A stretch of 42,597 nucleotides of DNA from Actinomycetaceae bacterium (GTDB lineage Bacteria > Actinomycetota > Actinomycetes > Actinomycetales > Actinomycetaceae): the NCBI GenBank assembly GCA_030524055.1, contig JAUNHH010000016.1, forward strand, positions 8,447-51,043, read 5' to 3'. Below are positions 16,352 through 25,868 of the stretch, one piece after another; positions within the stretch are counted from its first letter, which is position 1; every line of letters begins with the position of its first letter. A program made the translations under genes and the position numbers. The notes below the pieces were generated by a model, which ran no database searches, had not been told where the DNA came from, and saw only the letters and a list, made by a program, of their open reading frames with translations.

Positions 16352-18097
16352 CTATTCCGTCGGTCCACCAATAATGTCAGCAATTCGCTGTAAGTCTTCA
16401 GGACCAGCGAATTCAATAACAATCTTGCCCTTAGTGCGTCCTTCTGTAATCTGCACGCGAGTATCGAAACGGTGCTGAAGAGAAGCAATTACTGATTGCC
16501 CCAGGGAACTCACAGGGCGCGTTGCTCGTGGCTGGGTTTCACGTGGAGCTTTCACTTTACCCAGGCGCACAAGTTCCTCTGTTGTCCGTACAGACAGGCC
16601 TTCAGAAACAATCCGGTCGGCGAGGATTTCCATTTCCTCTGGCGTTTGCAAAGCGAGGAGAGCGCGAGCGTGACCAGCAGAAATCACCTGAGCGGCCACC
16701 TTTGTTTGGACTGCTGCGGGAAGTTTCAGCAGCCGCAGGGTATTGGCAATCTGCGGACGTGAACGCGCAATCCTTCGGGAGAGTTCCTCTTGAGTGGTGC
16801 CAAAGTCAGCGAGAAGCTGCTGATAGGCGGCTGCTTCTTCAAGGGGATTAAGTTGGGCGCGGTGGAGGTTTTCCAGAAGCGCATCGCGCAGAAGGTCGCC
16901 GTCTTCTGTTTGGCGAATAATTGCTGGGATTGAGGGGAGGCCCGCACGTTCGGAAGCACGCAGGCGACGCTCACCCATAATCAACTCAAAACGCGCATCA
17001 GGCTTGTCTTTGAGGTATTCCAAGAGACGCTCAGAAGGTGCTTCTGCCGTTGAGATCGGGCGAACAACAATAGGTTGGAGGACGCCAACTTCCTTAATCG
17101 AGTCGGAAAGTTCCGTTAAGTCCTCTTCATCGAAGTATTCACGTGGCTGGCGGCTATTCGGGATAATCCACTCAAGCGGGAGCTGCGCAAAAGAGGCACC
17201 TTCTACAACGGGGTAGGAGGTCTCATTCTCGTCCTCATGACTATCCACCTCAGTGGTGGTGTCAGCAGATTCGGTTACGGCATCTGGCGTCTCCGCCGCG
17301 TCCAGGGTGTCTGCCGTCGGGCTATTGTCTGCTGCAGGGGTGTCGCTTTCTGTTGCGTTCTGGTTGTCCAGCGCATCGTCGCTATTGTCATTAACGAGGC
17401 CGGGGCCAGATGAGGCAGAATCGCTCTCCGTAGATGCAGGTGCCTCGAAGGATTCAGAAGTATTCCGGACGTCCGGGGTAGGGGTGGGTTCTGCAGGGGC
17501 GTCCGCTGACGCTTCGTCTATTGCCACGTCTTCTGGAGTTGATTGCGTAGAGGAGGCATCGGTGTGCGGCTCTGCTGATTCAGGAACGTCTGGGATCGTG
17601 TTGGCTTCCGCTACCGTGGCTTGAGCATTGTCTTCTGGGGCCGGCGATGTTTCACGTGAAACAGTACTGTCATTGCTAGTAGAGACTTCAGGGGCTGACG
17701 CAGGTGTGTCAACGGGAACCACTGGTGTAGGTGTAACTTCGTCAACCTCTACCGGGGTAGGAGCGGCGTTCTCTGCCTTTTTGGAGGTACGACGTGACTG
17801 GGCAGACTTAGAGGTTGATCGCGAGGTCCGTGGATTGAGAAGATCGCGATGACTACTGGCACGCTGAGGAGCCTCTTCCGTTGATGTCGAACGTTCCGGG
17901 AAGAAAACATCAATAGGGCGTGCCGTCCGGACCACATCTTCAGTGGAAACCTCTGGAATAAGAGCCCCTAAACCCTTACCAAGCCCGGCTCGACGAGAGC
18001 GCGAACCGCTAGACGTGGATGCAGCGGACTGTGCCCCACTCTTCGGGGATGTTGCCCGAGCCGCGCGGGTAGACGGGTCCTTGTCAGCCTTTGCCAT
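16352..18097 (-). CDS. parB: Chromosome-partitioning protein ParB with extended acidic linker
   Basis: A 581-aa ParB, the CTP-dependent clamp that loads on parS and spreads to build the partition complex. GLGKGLGALIPE at about 39-49 is the N-terminal ParA-contact segment. Residues about 65-295 are a Ser/Thr/Asp/Glu/Pro/Ala-rich, surely disordered linker. The ParB/Srx CTPase domain begins near 300 (LPLEWIIPNSRQPRE), with the GERRLRASERAG CTP motif near 374. The helix-turn-helix is TQEELSRRIARSRPQIAN, and a C-terminal dimerisation domain ends the protein. Typical chromosomal ParBs are about 280-380 aa, so the linker accounts for the extra length. ATG 18097 has CAGGAGGAG upstream. A perfect parS lies 32 bp before the start codon and another within the gene. 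Unusually, parA is 8.2 kb away. Confidence 0.97.
   Translation of the reverse strand: MAKADKDPSTRAARATSPKSGAQSAASTSSGSRSRRAGLGKGLGALIPEVSTEDVVRTARPIDVFFPERSTSTEEAPQRASSHRDLLNPRTSRSTSKSAQSRRTSKKAENAAPTPVEVDEVTPTPVVPVDTPASAPEVSTSNDSTVSRETSPAPEDNAQATVAEANTIPDVPESAEPHTDASSTQSTPEDVAIDEASADAPAEPTPTPDVRNTSESFEAPASTESDSASSGPGLVNDNSDDALDNQNATESDTPAADNSPTADTLDAAETPDAVTESADTTTEVDSHEDENETSYPVVEGASFAQLPLEWIIPNSRQPREYFDEEDLTELSDSIKEVGVLQPIVVRPISTAEAPSERLLEYLKDKPDARFELIMGERRLRASERAGLPSIPAIIRQTEDGDLLRDALLENLHRAQLNPLEEAAAYQQLLADFGTTQEELSRRIARSRPQIANTLRLLKLPAAVQTKVAAQVISAGHARALLALQTPEEMEILADRIVSEGLSVRTTEELVRLGKVKAPRETQPRATRPVSSLGQSVIASLQHRFDTRVQITEGRTKGKIVIEFAGPEDLQRIADIIGGPTE
16536..16549. other. parS-like site, 2 mismatches, inside parB 3' part
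   Basis: Reads GTTTCACGTGGAGC. Lies in coding sequence and may be chance or a weak ParB site. Confidence 0.3.
17649..17662. other. parS: parS, perfect, inside the parB linker
   Basis: Perfect GTTTCACGTGAAAC within parB, read as V-S-R-E-T on the coding strand in the disordered linker, where sequence constraint is low. This leftmost perfect site brings the ParB-binding zone into the gene itself. Confidence 0.9.
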
Positions 18098-18128
18098 TGC
18101 TCCTCCTGGAAGTCACGTGCCTCCTATT

Positions 18129-18142
18129 GTTTCACGTGAAAC
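18129..18142. other. parS: parS, perfect, 32 bp upstream of the parB start codon
   Basis: Perfect GTTTCACGTGAAAC placed between parB and any upstream promoter, so ParB bound here could repress its own transcription (inference from position). Confidence 0.95.
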
Positions 18143-18411
18143 GTCCACACGTCAGCTCGACAGACCGTGATTTTTACTCAGATTCGCCATCGAGAACCTT
18201 CATCAACGATTCTCCCGCCTGACATGGGAAATGCTCCCTATAGTGCTCAGCTAAATGCGCGGCGGATGCGTACCTATGTCTGGAATACTTTCATCCTCTA
18301 CACACTCTGTCTGCTAGGGCGTAAGTATCAGCGGCAATTCATTGCGGCGGTGGAAATACACACTCGAAAGAGTCTCCACGGCTCAGGAAAGGGATGACAA
18401 TACGGCTCCAT

Positions 18412-18425
18412 GTTTCACGTGAAAC
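18412..18425. other. parS: parS, perfect
   Basis: Perfect 14-bp site extended to 16 bp as TGTTTCACGTGAAACA; 270 bp from the previous site. Confidence 0.95.
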
Positions 18426-18659
18426 ACAACGGCTTTCTGATTCCTCCTTCTGCTCACTCCAGATTCTCTATCTAAGAGGATTACAGCGGCAGCAACTGCA
18501 TTCTTCTCTATATTCGGATAGCTCGTCTCTGCGCGGCAAAAAGAGTTCCTCTAGTCGCCCTGTGAAAAGAGATCGGACCCCGCCCTCGCTTATCTCCCAT
18601 TCAGAGATGAGCGAGGTATTCAGCGGATATATCCTCACGTCCAGTAGGGGACCTCTGGC

Positions 18660-18673
18660 GTTTCACGTGAAAC
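18660..18673. other. parS: parS, perfect
   Basis: Perfect 14-bp palindrome; a G-rich repeat copy (18578-18588) lies 70 bp to its left. Confidence 0.95.
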
Positions 18674-18778
18674 AGGTCAGGTACTTCAGCGCTGACAAAT
18701 CCCTTGGAGAGAAGAGGGGGTTCCCTATAGAACACCTTCGCCATACCCCTAACGTACTCATTTCAGGCGGCTACAATT

Positions 18779-18792
18779 GTTTCACGTGGAAC
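18779..18792. other. parS: parS variant, 1 mismatch
   Basis: Reads GTTTCACGTGGAAC (A to G at position 11). The left half-site is perfect. Confidence 0.75.
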
Positions 18793-19096
18793 ACTTGCCT
18801 TTTGCGGCGATCGATTTCCGGGGCAGAAGCCTCTGTGAGCCGCTAGAGGCTGACGCCTATTGGCTTCGGCAATATCAAATGCCTGTATAGTGACGCTCCT
18901 TCGTATTCTCTGCCTCATTGCTCACTGACAGAGGGTGCGTGCATTGCGCTCCCTATACTCCCGCGGCCTAATATTCCCCCGCACAATAGTTTCAAGGGCT
19001 CATTCTGTCATTCTTATGCTGGACAGAATCCACTATTTTTACGCGGCCCGACATTTGTCGCCTACTAGGGAATAGGTCTATCTACACCTCGGCTCC

Positions 19097-19110
19097 GTTT
19101 CACGTGAAAC
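19097..19110. other. parS: parS, perfect
   Basis: Perfect site followed by ACTACTCGCC, the same right flank as the next two sites, marking it as the first of a duplicated series. Confidence 0.95.
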
Positions 19111-19406
19111 ACTACTCGCCGATATTTCTTCCACATGAGGGTGACTGGCACTGCTGACCAGAATCACCACCTTTTTGCGGGGTGGATTCTGCCCTAGGTG
19201 GGACAATCGGCATTGTCTGCGTAGCTCTATTCCCCTTGTAGGGATGCAGGACACTCAGGAACCAGCGCTGCGCGAGAATACTCTGCACAGTGTGGCGGGA
19301 GATTGACTTGAAAAACAGAGACCCGCAATTGCAATAAGAAGGCAGCCCCAAATCCGAGCAATAGGGCAAAGAGCAGCACGCAAAATAGCCCAGGCCTTCA
19401 CCCTCG

Positions 19407-19420
19407 GTTTCACGTGAAAC
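19407..19420. other. parS: parS, perfect
   Basis: Perfect site at the left boundary of a 301-bp repeat unit. Confidence 0.95.
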
Positions 19421-19707
19421 ACTACTCGCCTTAGTCTCTCCTAGGGGAGAAGTACTTTCCCTCAATAGACAGCGGCCTCCACACTCGGTACATCACTATT
19501 GTTTCGTAGTCGTGCTTGGACTGACCCTCCCGCATCTTTATGGCTAGTTATTCGCATTCGGAAGAACCAAGCAGTACCGCCCGCGCACTCGCTACTACCT
19601 CACCTTCGGAGAGCGTTTTGCTCCTCCACCATGGATAGACGCACAATACCGGGGAGAAGAGCCTTGAGGCAGCAGCATTCTCCACTCACCCTTTCCCGCA
19701 ATCCGAC

Positions 19708-19721
19708 GTTTCACGTGAAAC
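19708..19721. other. parS: parS, perfect
   Basis: Perfect site at the left boundary of the second repeat unit; preceded by ATCCGAC like the site at 19927. Confidence 0.95.
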
Positions 19722-19926
19722 ACTACTCGCCTTAGTCTCTCCTAGGGGAGAAGTACTTTCCCTCAACAAAGAGCGGAGCCCACATTCGGTACATCACTAT
19801 TGTTTCATAGTCGTGCTCGAACTGACCCTGTAGTTCTATGGCTAGGGAATTGCCAGCCAGTACCGCGCACTCACATTCTCCACTCACCCTTTCCCGCAGT
19901 GCCATCCAATTCTCCCGTGATCCGAC

Positions 19927-19940
19927 GTTTCACGTGAAAC
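19927..19940. other. parS: parS, perfect
   Basis: Perfect site closing the second unit of the 19.4-19.9 kb duplication. Confidence 0.95.
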
Positions 19941-20313
19941 ACTATTGCCCAGGTGAGTCTTACAGCGGGAGGACGTGTAACCTCTAACGTCACACGCACA
20001 GCGCAGATTCGTCAGGACGCTGAATTGGCGCGCTTATTATTCTCTACTTTCTGTAGGCCTATTCTGTAATGGCGACCGGCTATGCTGACTCACTTCCACT
20101 CCAGAAGGACTCCCTCTACTATGCTCGACATCCCGGCTAAAAGAGTAGGAAAGTAAATAGAGAGGAAGTCCGGTTAAACACGACGTATTCTCTACTCGCC
20201 CAGCAGGGGCCATTCTTTTTGAGCAGCGATATCCCCCGCAGATATCAACCAAACGCGAATTGCGGCAATACAGCACATAGCGCCACGTAAGGTATTGCCA
20301 CACACGATCCGCT

Positions 20314-20327
20314 GTTCCACATGAAAT
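20314..20327. other. decayed parS-like site, 3 mismatches
   Basis: Reads GTTCCACATGAAAT; loses the central CG. Probably a relic or very weak site. Confidence 0.4.
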
Positions 20328-20545
20328 GTAATGAGGGTACTTGTCGCGGGCACTAGGGCTCTCCCTCTTATGCCGCCCCACAATGCCCAACCTCCTCTGA
20401 TAAAAGTGACATCCGGTTGATAGAAGAGAAAAGGTGAGCGAAACGCCCTTATTGGCATCCTCAGCATTGTTCTTTGCTTGCGGGGCGTCCTCAGTGACAA
20501 GCAGTCCCTCCGCAACCACTCAGAAGGCATAGAGGGCAGTCTTTC

Positions 20546-20559
20546 GTTTCACGTGAAAC
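20546..20559. other. parS: parS, perfect
   Basis: Perfect 14-bp palindrome, 300 bp before the next perfect site. Confidence 0.95.
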
Positions 20560-20845
20560 ATTTGCTTCCCGCTAAGGGTCCGTCAGTACCCTGGGACAGG
20601 TCCCTTCACAGAGGTCTAGCCTTCCCAATGAAGTCTCACTTCGCTACCCCAAAGGAACCTCTCTCAGTCTGCACTAGGCACGGGTGAGTTGGAGGAGTGG
20701 CCCACCTGGGCTACCGCGGCTGACATATTTGGACTCGGTCAATTGCCGCTATAAAGCGATAGTCTCTTTTTACGCGCGCTCAGAATAGCCCCTTAGAAAG
20801 GTGGGACATATAATCCCAGGCATTTCTTTTTGCATCGCCACTGCC

Positions 20846-20859
20846 GTTTCACGTGAAAC
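20846..20859. other. parS: parS, perfect
   Basis: Perfect site at the left edge of a unit homologous to those at 21163 and 21736. Confidence 0.95.
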
Positions 20860-21162
20860 ATACGGAGCCGATTCGTGCAGAGCAACTCATTGGGAGAAAT
20901 ACGCATCTTCACTAATCTACGCCGACGAGAAACTCCGGGCATTAAATCCTCTCTCTCCCTTGCCACCGATACCTCCTTCCGTGGCAGTGAGGTCAGCGCT
21001 GAGGATTCCTCAGTGAATACATCGTGTACGCAAGCCGCTACCTATTCTCTCCTTAGGGTCAATGAGGACCTCAATTCGAGACCTGCCATCATTGGGATTC
21101 GCCTATTTCTGCAGCCCCAAATAATTAGCACCGTCTATCTATCCACTATAGGGTCACCTTCT
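20846..21162 (+). repeat. Diverged copy of the X half-unit of the parS array
   Basis: Starts with parS and shares patchy identity along its length with 21163-21434 and 21736-22012: the right flank of parS, a CCTCAATTCG block, a CCCAAATAAT block, and a CTATAGGGTCACC-like end before the next parS. Confidence 0.75.
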
Positions 21163-21176
21163 GTTCCACGTGAAAC
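21163..21176. other. parS: parS variant, 1 mismatch (T4 to C)
   Basis: Reads GTTCCACGTGAAAC; left edge of the first ~575-bp repeat copy. Confidence 0.8.
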
Positions 21177-21434
21177 ATATAGAGGTGATTTGTACGCAGC
21201 GATATATGGGGGGAAATAGTCATCGTCACTGCCTCCCTCCTCACCGCTCCTACCGGGCATAGCAGCAAGGTCTCTTCTCGCGCTTCCTCAATCAGCGCGC
21301 CATGGTGTGCCGCCCATTTGATCCCTAGAATCAGTGGGCGCCTCAATTCGGGACTTCCCATCAATTGGCATTAACCTATTTCCCCGCGCCCAAATAATAG
21401 GCACCAGCTTCCTTTCCGCCATAGGTCACCTTAT

Positions 21435-21448
21435 CTTCCACGTGGCAC
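21435..21448. other. decayed parS-like site, 4 mismatches
   Basis: Reads CTTCCACGTGGCAC. It is recognisable because the paired repeat copy has a near-perfect site (22013) at the equivalent place. Confidence 0.45.
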
Positions 21449-21601
21449 AGTGACCTCCTTGTATTCCTTCGCGACGGGGTATGGGGACCGCCGAGCTTTA
21501 GCAGGAGAGGCGAGTATTTATTCTTGTTGGTAGTGACGGGTGTCTGGAAGCAAGAAAGCAACTTCACCGACAGAATGTATCCACCTCTTAAGTCAGCCTC
21601 T

Positions 21602-21615
21602 GTTTCACGTGAAAC
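21602..21615. other. parS: parS, perfect
   Basis: Perfect site inside the first ~575-bp copy; its counterpart in the second copy is the one-mismatch site at 22189. Confidence 0.95.
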
Positions 21616-21735
21616 ACCTATCGCTAGTGAGTAGTCAACGCTCGCCGTCTCAAAGTGTTCCCTTTTTCAGAGTCTCGTCGGCGGAGAGGAATAGGCCTTT
21701 GCCTTGCCGGAATAAGGACATACGGGAGCAGGAAT

Positions 21736-21749
21736 GTTCCACGTGAAAC
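21736..21749. other. parS: parS variant, 1 mismatch (T4 to C)
   Basis: Reads GTTCCACGTGAAAC; junction between the two ~575-bp copies. Confidence 0.8.
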
Positions 21750-22012
21750 ATAGCCAGATGATTTGTGCGGAGCAATTCAGGAACGGAGATGCTTATCATC
21801 ACTGGCACTCTCCCCAGCACTCCTACCACCCAGAGCAGCGAGGCCAGTTCTCACACCTCCTCAATCAGCGCGCCATGGATGTGCGGCGCTGCCCACTCCC
21901 TCTCTAGAAGCAATGGGCTCCTCAATTCGCGACTTCCCATTGATTGGTACTCGCCTACTTTTCGCGCCCAAATAACATGCGCCAGCAATCTCTCCGCTAT
22001 AGGTCACCCTAT

Positions 22013-22026
22013 GTTCCACGTGAAAC
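22013..22026. other. parS: parS variant, 1 mismatch (T4 to C)
   Basis: Reads GTTCCACGTGAAAC; equivalent of the decayed site at 21435. Confidence 0.8.
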
Positions 22027-22188
22027 AGTGACCTCCTTGTATGCCTTCTCAAAGGCGCATGGAGTGTCGCTGACGGTATAGCGGGTGAGGCGACTACTCA
22101 CTCGTCGTAGTAGCGGAGCTCGCGACAGCAGGAGCTAACTACACCGACAGAATGTGCGCACCTCTTAAGTCAGCCTCTGCTTCACGTG

Positions 22189-22202
22189 AAACACCTATCG
22201 CT
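22189..22202. other. parS: parS variant, 1 mismatch (T2 to C)
   Basis: Reads GCTTCACGTGAAAC; equivalent of the perfect site at 21602. Confidence 0.75.
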
Positions 22203-22312
22203 AATGGATAGTTAACGCTCGCCGTCTCAAAGTCTTCCCTTTTTCAGAGTCTCGTCGGTGAAGAGGAATAGGGCCTTACCTTGCCGGAATATCGATATAC
22301 GCGAGTAGGAAT

Positions 22313-22326
22313 GTTCCACATGAGAC
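22313..22326. other. decayed parS-like site, 3 mismatches
   Basis: Reads GTTCCACATGAGAC; marks the right end of the second ~575-bp copy. Confidence 0.45.
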
Positions 22327-22615
22327 ATTCGAGGGCGCCACTCCGCTTTCCACTTTTGCCGAAGAATGGCTATTAGGGAGGGCTCGTAGTAGACCAGTGA
22401 AAGGAGTGGATCGCTAGGAGTAACGCACAGCAATTATTTTGCCCCGATCCCACAATCCTGCCAGTCGAGTTCCAAAGGCTTCAGGCTAGTGAGTCTCTAA
22501 TCTCAGCACTCCAATATTTCCGCCCCGCATCCGAAGGCGAAGCAGCATAGCGCAGTCTTATACAACTCCATGCCAGCCATCTAGGGCTGACACTTTGCTC
22601 CCGTGCAGTGCCAGT

Positions 22616-22629
22616 GTTTCACGTGAAAC
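22616..22629. other. parS: parS, perfect
   Basis: Perfect site, 16-bp form TGTTTCACGTGAAACA. No duplicated flank recognised. Confidence 0.95.
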
Positions 22630-23204
22630 AGCCGTCCAGATAGTGAGGAGCATTCATAATCCGACCTACATTAGATCTGGTATTTCCCCACAAGATGTCA
22701 TTGGGCTCAGCGCAACCCTGTTAAACGTCGGGGAAAGTGAAGGCAACACCTGATAGTGAACTCCGAGGAGTAACGACGTTGACAGAAGCATGCTGGTAGA
22801 ACTTGCGATAGATGCAGAGAGCAAAGATAACCACCACCCGCTTCAACATCCGCCTTCACTTCGCTTCATCAATTGTGCGGCAGTCGCCCGCCGAACCCAA
22901 GAACTCGGCAGTCGAAAGAAATACCTCTCGGCCCGGAGGAGGTATTGCGCTGATCCAATTCAGAAGATCCTCACGTTGGCCCGTCAGAGAAAACAGATCT
23001 GCCTAGGACTCTTACGGGGTTCATTGCTATATGGGCGAAGGTGAATAGTGGACCAAAGCTCCTTAATAGGGGCGGGCACGACCCGGTGTCACCCGCCTGC
23101 CTGCAGTGACTGCCAGTTAAATGCGGCATCCAAGTTAGAGGCCCCTCATAGCTAGCCCTCGCTATCAATCGACATTGCGCAGACTACCTTCGAGGAAAGC
23201 AGTC

Positions 23205-23218
23205 GTTTCACGTGAAAC
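23205..23218. other. parS: parS, perfect
   Basis: Perfect site; spacing widens here to nearly 600 bp on the left and 715 bp on the right. Confidence 0.95.
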
Positions 23219-23678
23219 AATTCCTATCTGCCCATCAGAAACGTAGCCTCCAGAAAATGCTCCGGTATGCAATGGGAGTATTTTCCTGCGCCCGTTAAAG
23301 GGGCCCTGCAATGCTAAGCCCAAAGTAATCGAGTCAGGAGGCCCACGCCTCCCTTATAGATGCACTACATTGCTGGGCAGCAAAAGGATCCGGTCTTCCT
23401 CGTCACCACATCGGCTTACGGGTCATTTTGTGTGTCAATAAATCCTACTTTTCGGTGTGATCACGGCCGAAAGGCAGAGTTTCTTAGCGTTCGAGGCTAA
23501 GAATTTAAGTGCTGGGTGACATCCCCTCCGATTGTGCTGGGCAGACGCGCTACTTAGGACATGCCTAAAAAGGACCCATCCCGACCGCTGTTTAGACTAC
23601 GGAGTCTCTCACACCAGGACAAACCCGACACACCTCTACCACCACGCCCTTTGGGCTGACAGTCTGCTACAGGGAGTG

Positions 23679-23752
23679 CAACACCAAACGGGCAACGGGC
23701 GACAAAAGCGGCGTCTTTGGCTGAAAATGTCGCCCTTTGACCGTCTGGTGCA
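23679..23752 (-). repeat. Dispersed stem-loop element, copy 1
   Basis: On the minus strand this ~74-bp segment matches 42003-42077 on the plus strand at roughly three quarters of positions. Both can form a stem GGGCGAYA / TRTCGCCC with an inner GCC/GGC pairing, then end in CGTTTGGTGT. Nature unknown: it could be a small mobile repeat or a structured RNA. Confidence 0.6.
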
Positions 23753-23919
23753 CCCAACCTGCCAGAGATAGCCTCTTTCAACGGGGCAGAATTCTCAGTC
23801 AAGTGTCCCCATAACACGGCGACAATAGAGCCATCTTTTCTCCCGTCACCCCCAAATCCAACCATAAAGTCCGCTGAATACACTATCTGCTTCAGGCGAG
23901 AGAGTGGAGACGGGCCGTT

Positions 23920-23933
23920 GTTTCACGTGAAAC
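23920..23933. other. parS: parS, perfect
   Basis: Perfect site after the largest gap in the array; the stem-loop element (23679-23752) lies inside that gap. Confidence 0.95.
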
Positions 23934-24409
23934 GGTGATGTCATTAAGTGAGCGCTTCCGCCAAGAGGCCATCCTCCCACACAGCAAAATCAATGACTAT
24001 GCTGCACGTGCCCGGGAAAGAGAGCAAGGAGTCTCTGTGAAATGACGCCCTCTCATAGTCGCGAATATCCAGGGCAATCATGCGAGAGGGGGCTAGTCCA
24101 AGCTCACCTTTATGGCGAATCCCTGCGCTATGAATAGGCTGCCGTTTTAAATTGCAGGCGATATATTCATTGCTGGGCTGCTCAAGTGGGTCACGAATGC
24201 AGAATAGAGCGGCTGTCAGGAGTGAAGAGATTGCTAGGTTTCTCCTTCCTATCGTGCCTCATTTGCCTCTAGTAGCGGAATGGCAAGTGTGCAGACAGCC
24301 TTCCCTTCGGTGCTGCCCATATTTCACGAGGGCGAAGCGCCGATAGCCCCACCTTTTTTCCTTCGAGATACTGTCCGCCCTATGTCGTCTAACTGGACTT
24401 CGCCAATCT

Positions 24410-24423
24410 GTTTCACGTGAAAC
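24410..24423. other. parS: parS, perfect
   Basis: Perfect site, followed 240 bp later by a T4-to-C variant. Confidence 0.95.
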
Positions 24424-24649
24424 GCTGCTTTTATATGGGCGCAATTTTTCTTTCACACAGCGGTATCGTCAAATAAGGGTCTTCCACTCGTCACCTCTAC
24501 CTAGGAGGTAAAGGAGTCTCTTTTTGCTTTCATTGAGGGAGGAAGTTCCACACATCTCTGGAGCAGAGATCCTCTTCGAGGAATAGCGCCAGCAAGTCCC
24601 CACTGAGAATCATGCTTCGCATAGGCACCTATATAATCGTGACTTCTCT

Positions 24650-24663
24650 GTTCCACGTGAAAC
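24650..24663. other. parS: parS variant, 1 mismatch (T4 to C)
   Basis: Reads GTTCCACGTGAAAC. Confidence 0.8.
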
Positions 24664-24923
24664 AGTCGCCTTTGCCCGCTCACTTTGCGAGCAGAACATC
24701 TTTTCTCAACGAGCACCCCTCCTCCACTTAGACCTGCCTGTAAAAGTGCGCCTACGCAAACCAAAGAATTACATGTAGCGCTGTATGGGAGCAGTAGGCA
24801 GGTGCAGTCTCAGCCAACGCAGTGGTGAGAAAATCTATGGGCGGAGACTTTCACTATGCCCCATATTTTGCCCCTATTTCTTCTCTCATACCGGAAAGCC
24901 GAGGCTTCTCTTTCCCTACTTCT

Positions 24924-24937
24924 GTTTCACCTGAAAC
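24924..24937. other. parS: parS variant, 1 central mismatch
   Basis: Reads GTTTCACCTGAAAC; the central CG step is changed, which may weaken ParB binding more than outer changes. Confidence 0.65.
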
Positions 24938-25274
24938 ATCCGCGCCCTACGGGAACTACTACCTTTTAGCATTAGGGCAATAGTCGAGTCCATCGTGTGC
25001 AGGAAACTCAGCCCAATAGAAAAGATGACGCCTTCGATAGCAGCAGACCCACATGCACCTCACATCGCTAACTAGGAACTATGCCCTCGCCAAGGCTGGC
25101 AGATTGAACTCATCAGGATAAAGACCGTGCTGAAATGAGAGGCGCTTCCCTAAAGGTATGCCGACGGCCCTTCTTTTGCTTCTGACCTCCACGCGGAAGT
25201 AGAGTGGCACCACTTCACGTCCGAAGCCTCCTTTAACTGAGTGCATTTCACCTATAGGACCCGACTCACTTGCC

Positions 25275-25288
25275 GTTTCACGTGAAAC
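25275..25288. other. parS: parS, perfect
   Basis: Last perfect site on the parA side, about 970 bp past the parA stop codon. Confidence 0.95.
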
Positions 25289-25868
25289 ATTCTCCAGGGC
25301 AAAGACGTGTGGCCTGTATTTGCCCGCTGTCAGCGTAGAAATACCTTTCGCGGACTACGGCAAACAGTACCTTTCAGGAAGCCCTTCTGATACGCCCCAA
25401 ACACCACCCCTACCCTGGCAGGGTTAACCACCTCTAGCATTAACAGGATTGCTTCTACCTCCTTCCACAGGCGGAATAGTCCATCGCCGAATCAAATCCC
25501 GTATCCCTTGCCTTCCTAAAGTCGCATGCACAATAGACTGGACGTACTATCCCACTATTCCTTGCATCTAGTCGCCTTCGCTGAGTGTCCTCACACGTGC
25601 TAGGAAGGGTGCGTTTCTCGTTTCCCATTTTTGCGAGCTTGCTAGAACAGGCATCCCTATTTCTCGGTCACGCTATCTAGGAGCCCTAGAGTTCCCTTCG
25701 CATGTGATATCTGCAGAGAAAAGCACGTTTCTCAGAAGGCTCCACTCCACTATTTTATGGCGTCAGCACACTCTGCATCGGATACCTTGCGACAGCGTGA
25801 GAAGGCAGGCCCACCATTTCGCGATCGACAGATAACACGGCAAAAGAGTTCTCCACACACGGCATTGT

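Larger units (their letters stand above)
19407..19926 (+). repeat. Tandem duplication inside the parS array (two units)
   Basis: Units 19407-19707 and 19708-19926. The first ~59 bases of each are identical, starting with parS, and homology continues to about 19545/19840 with scattered changes. Both units end in a shared CTCCACTCACCCTTTCCCGC stretch and an ATCCGAC before the next parS. The second unit has a deletion of about 80 bp. Confidence 0.85.
21163..21735 (+). repeat. ~575-bp tandem repeat, copy A
   Basis: Directly adjacent to copy B. Shared blocks occur in order, including CCTCAATCAGCGCGCCATGG, CAGTGACCTCCTTGTAT, CACCGACAGAATGT, CCTCTTAAGTCAGCCTCTG and TTCCCTTTTTCAGAGTCTCG. Contains parS or parS-like sites at 21163, 21435 and 21602. 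Confidence 0.9.
21736..22312 (+). repeat. ~575-bp tandem repeat, copy B
   Basis: Second copy of the unit at 21163-21735, with sites at 21736, 22013 and 22189 and the decayed site 22313 at its right end. Divergence is by substitutions and short indels, so the duplication is not recent. Confidence 0.9.

Noticed and set aside
24003-24012. Additional CACGTG cores (about 24005 and 25593)
   Set aside because: They lack the GTTT/AAAC arms needed for parS and are probably chance hexamers.
18394-24764. Numerous short open frames of 60-160 codons in the parA-parB gap, several containing V-S-R-E-T or F-H-V-K-type peptides
   Set aside because: The shared peptides are translations of the parS palindrome. 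The frames lack good ribosome binding sites, overlap each other on both strands and show no family signature, so I do not call them genes.
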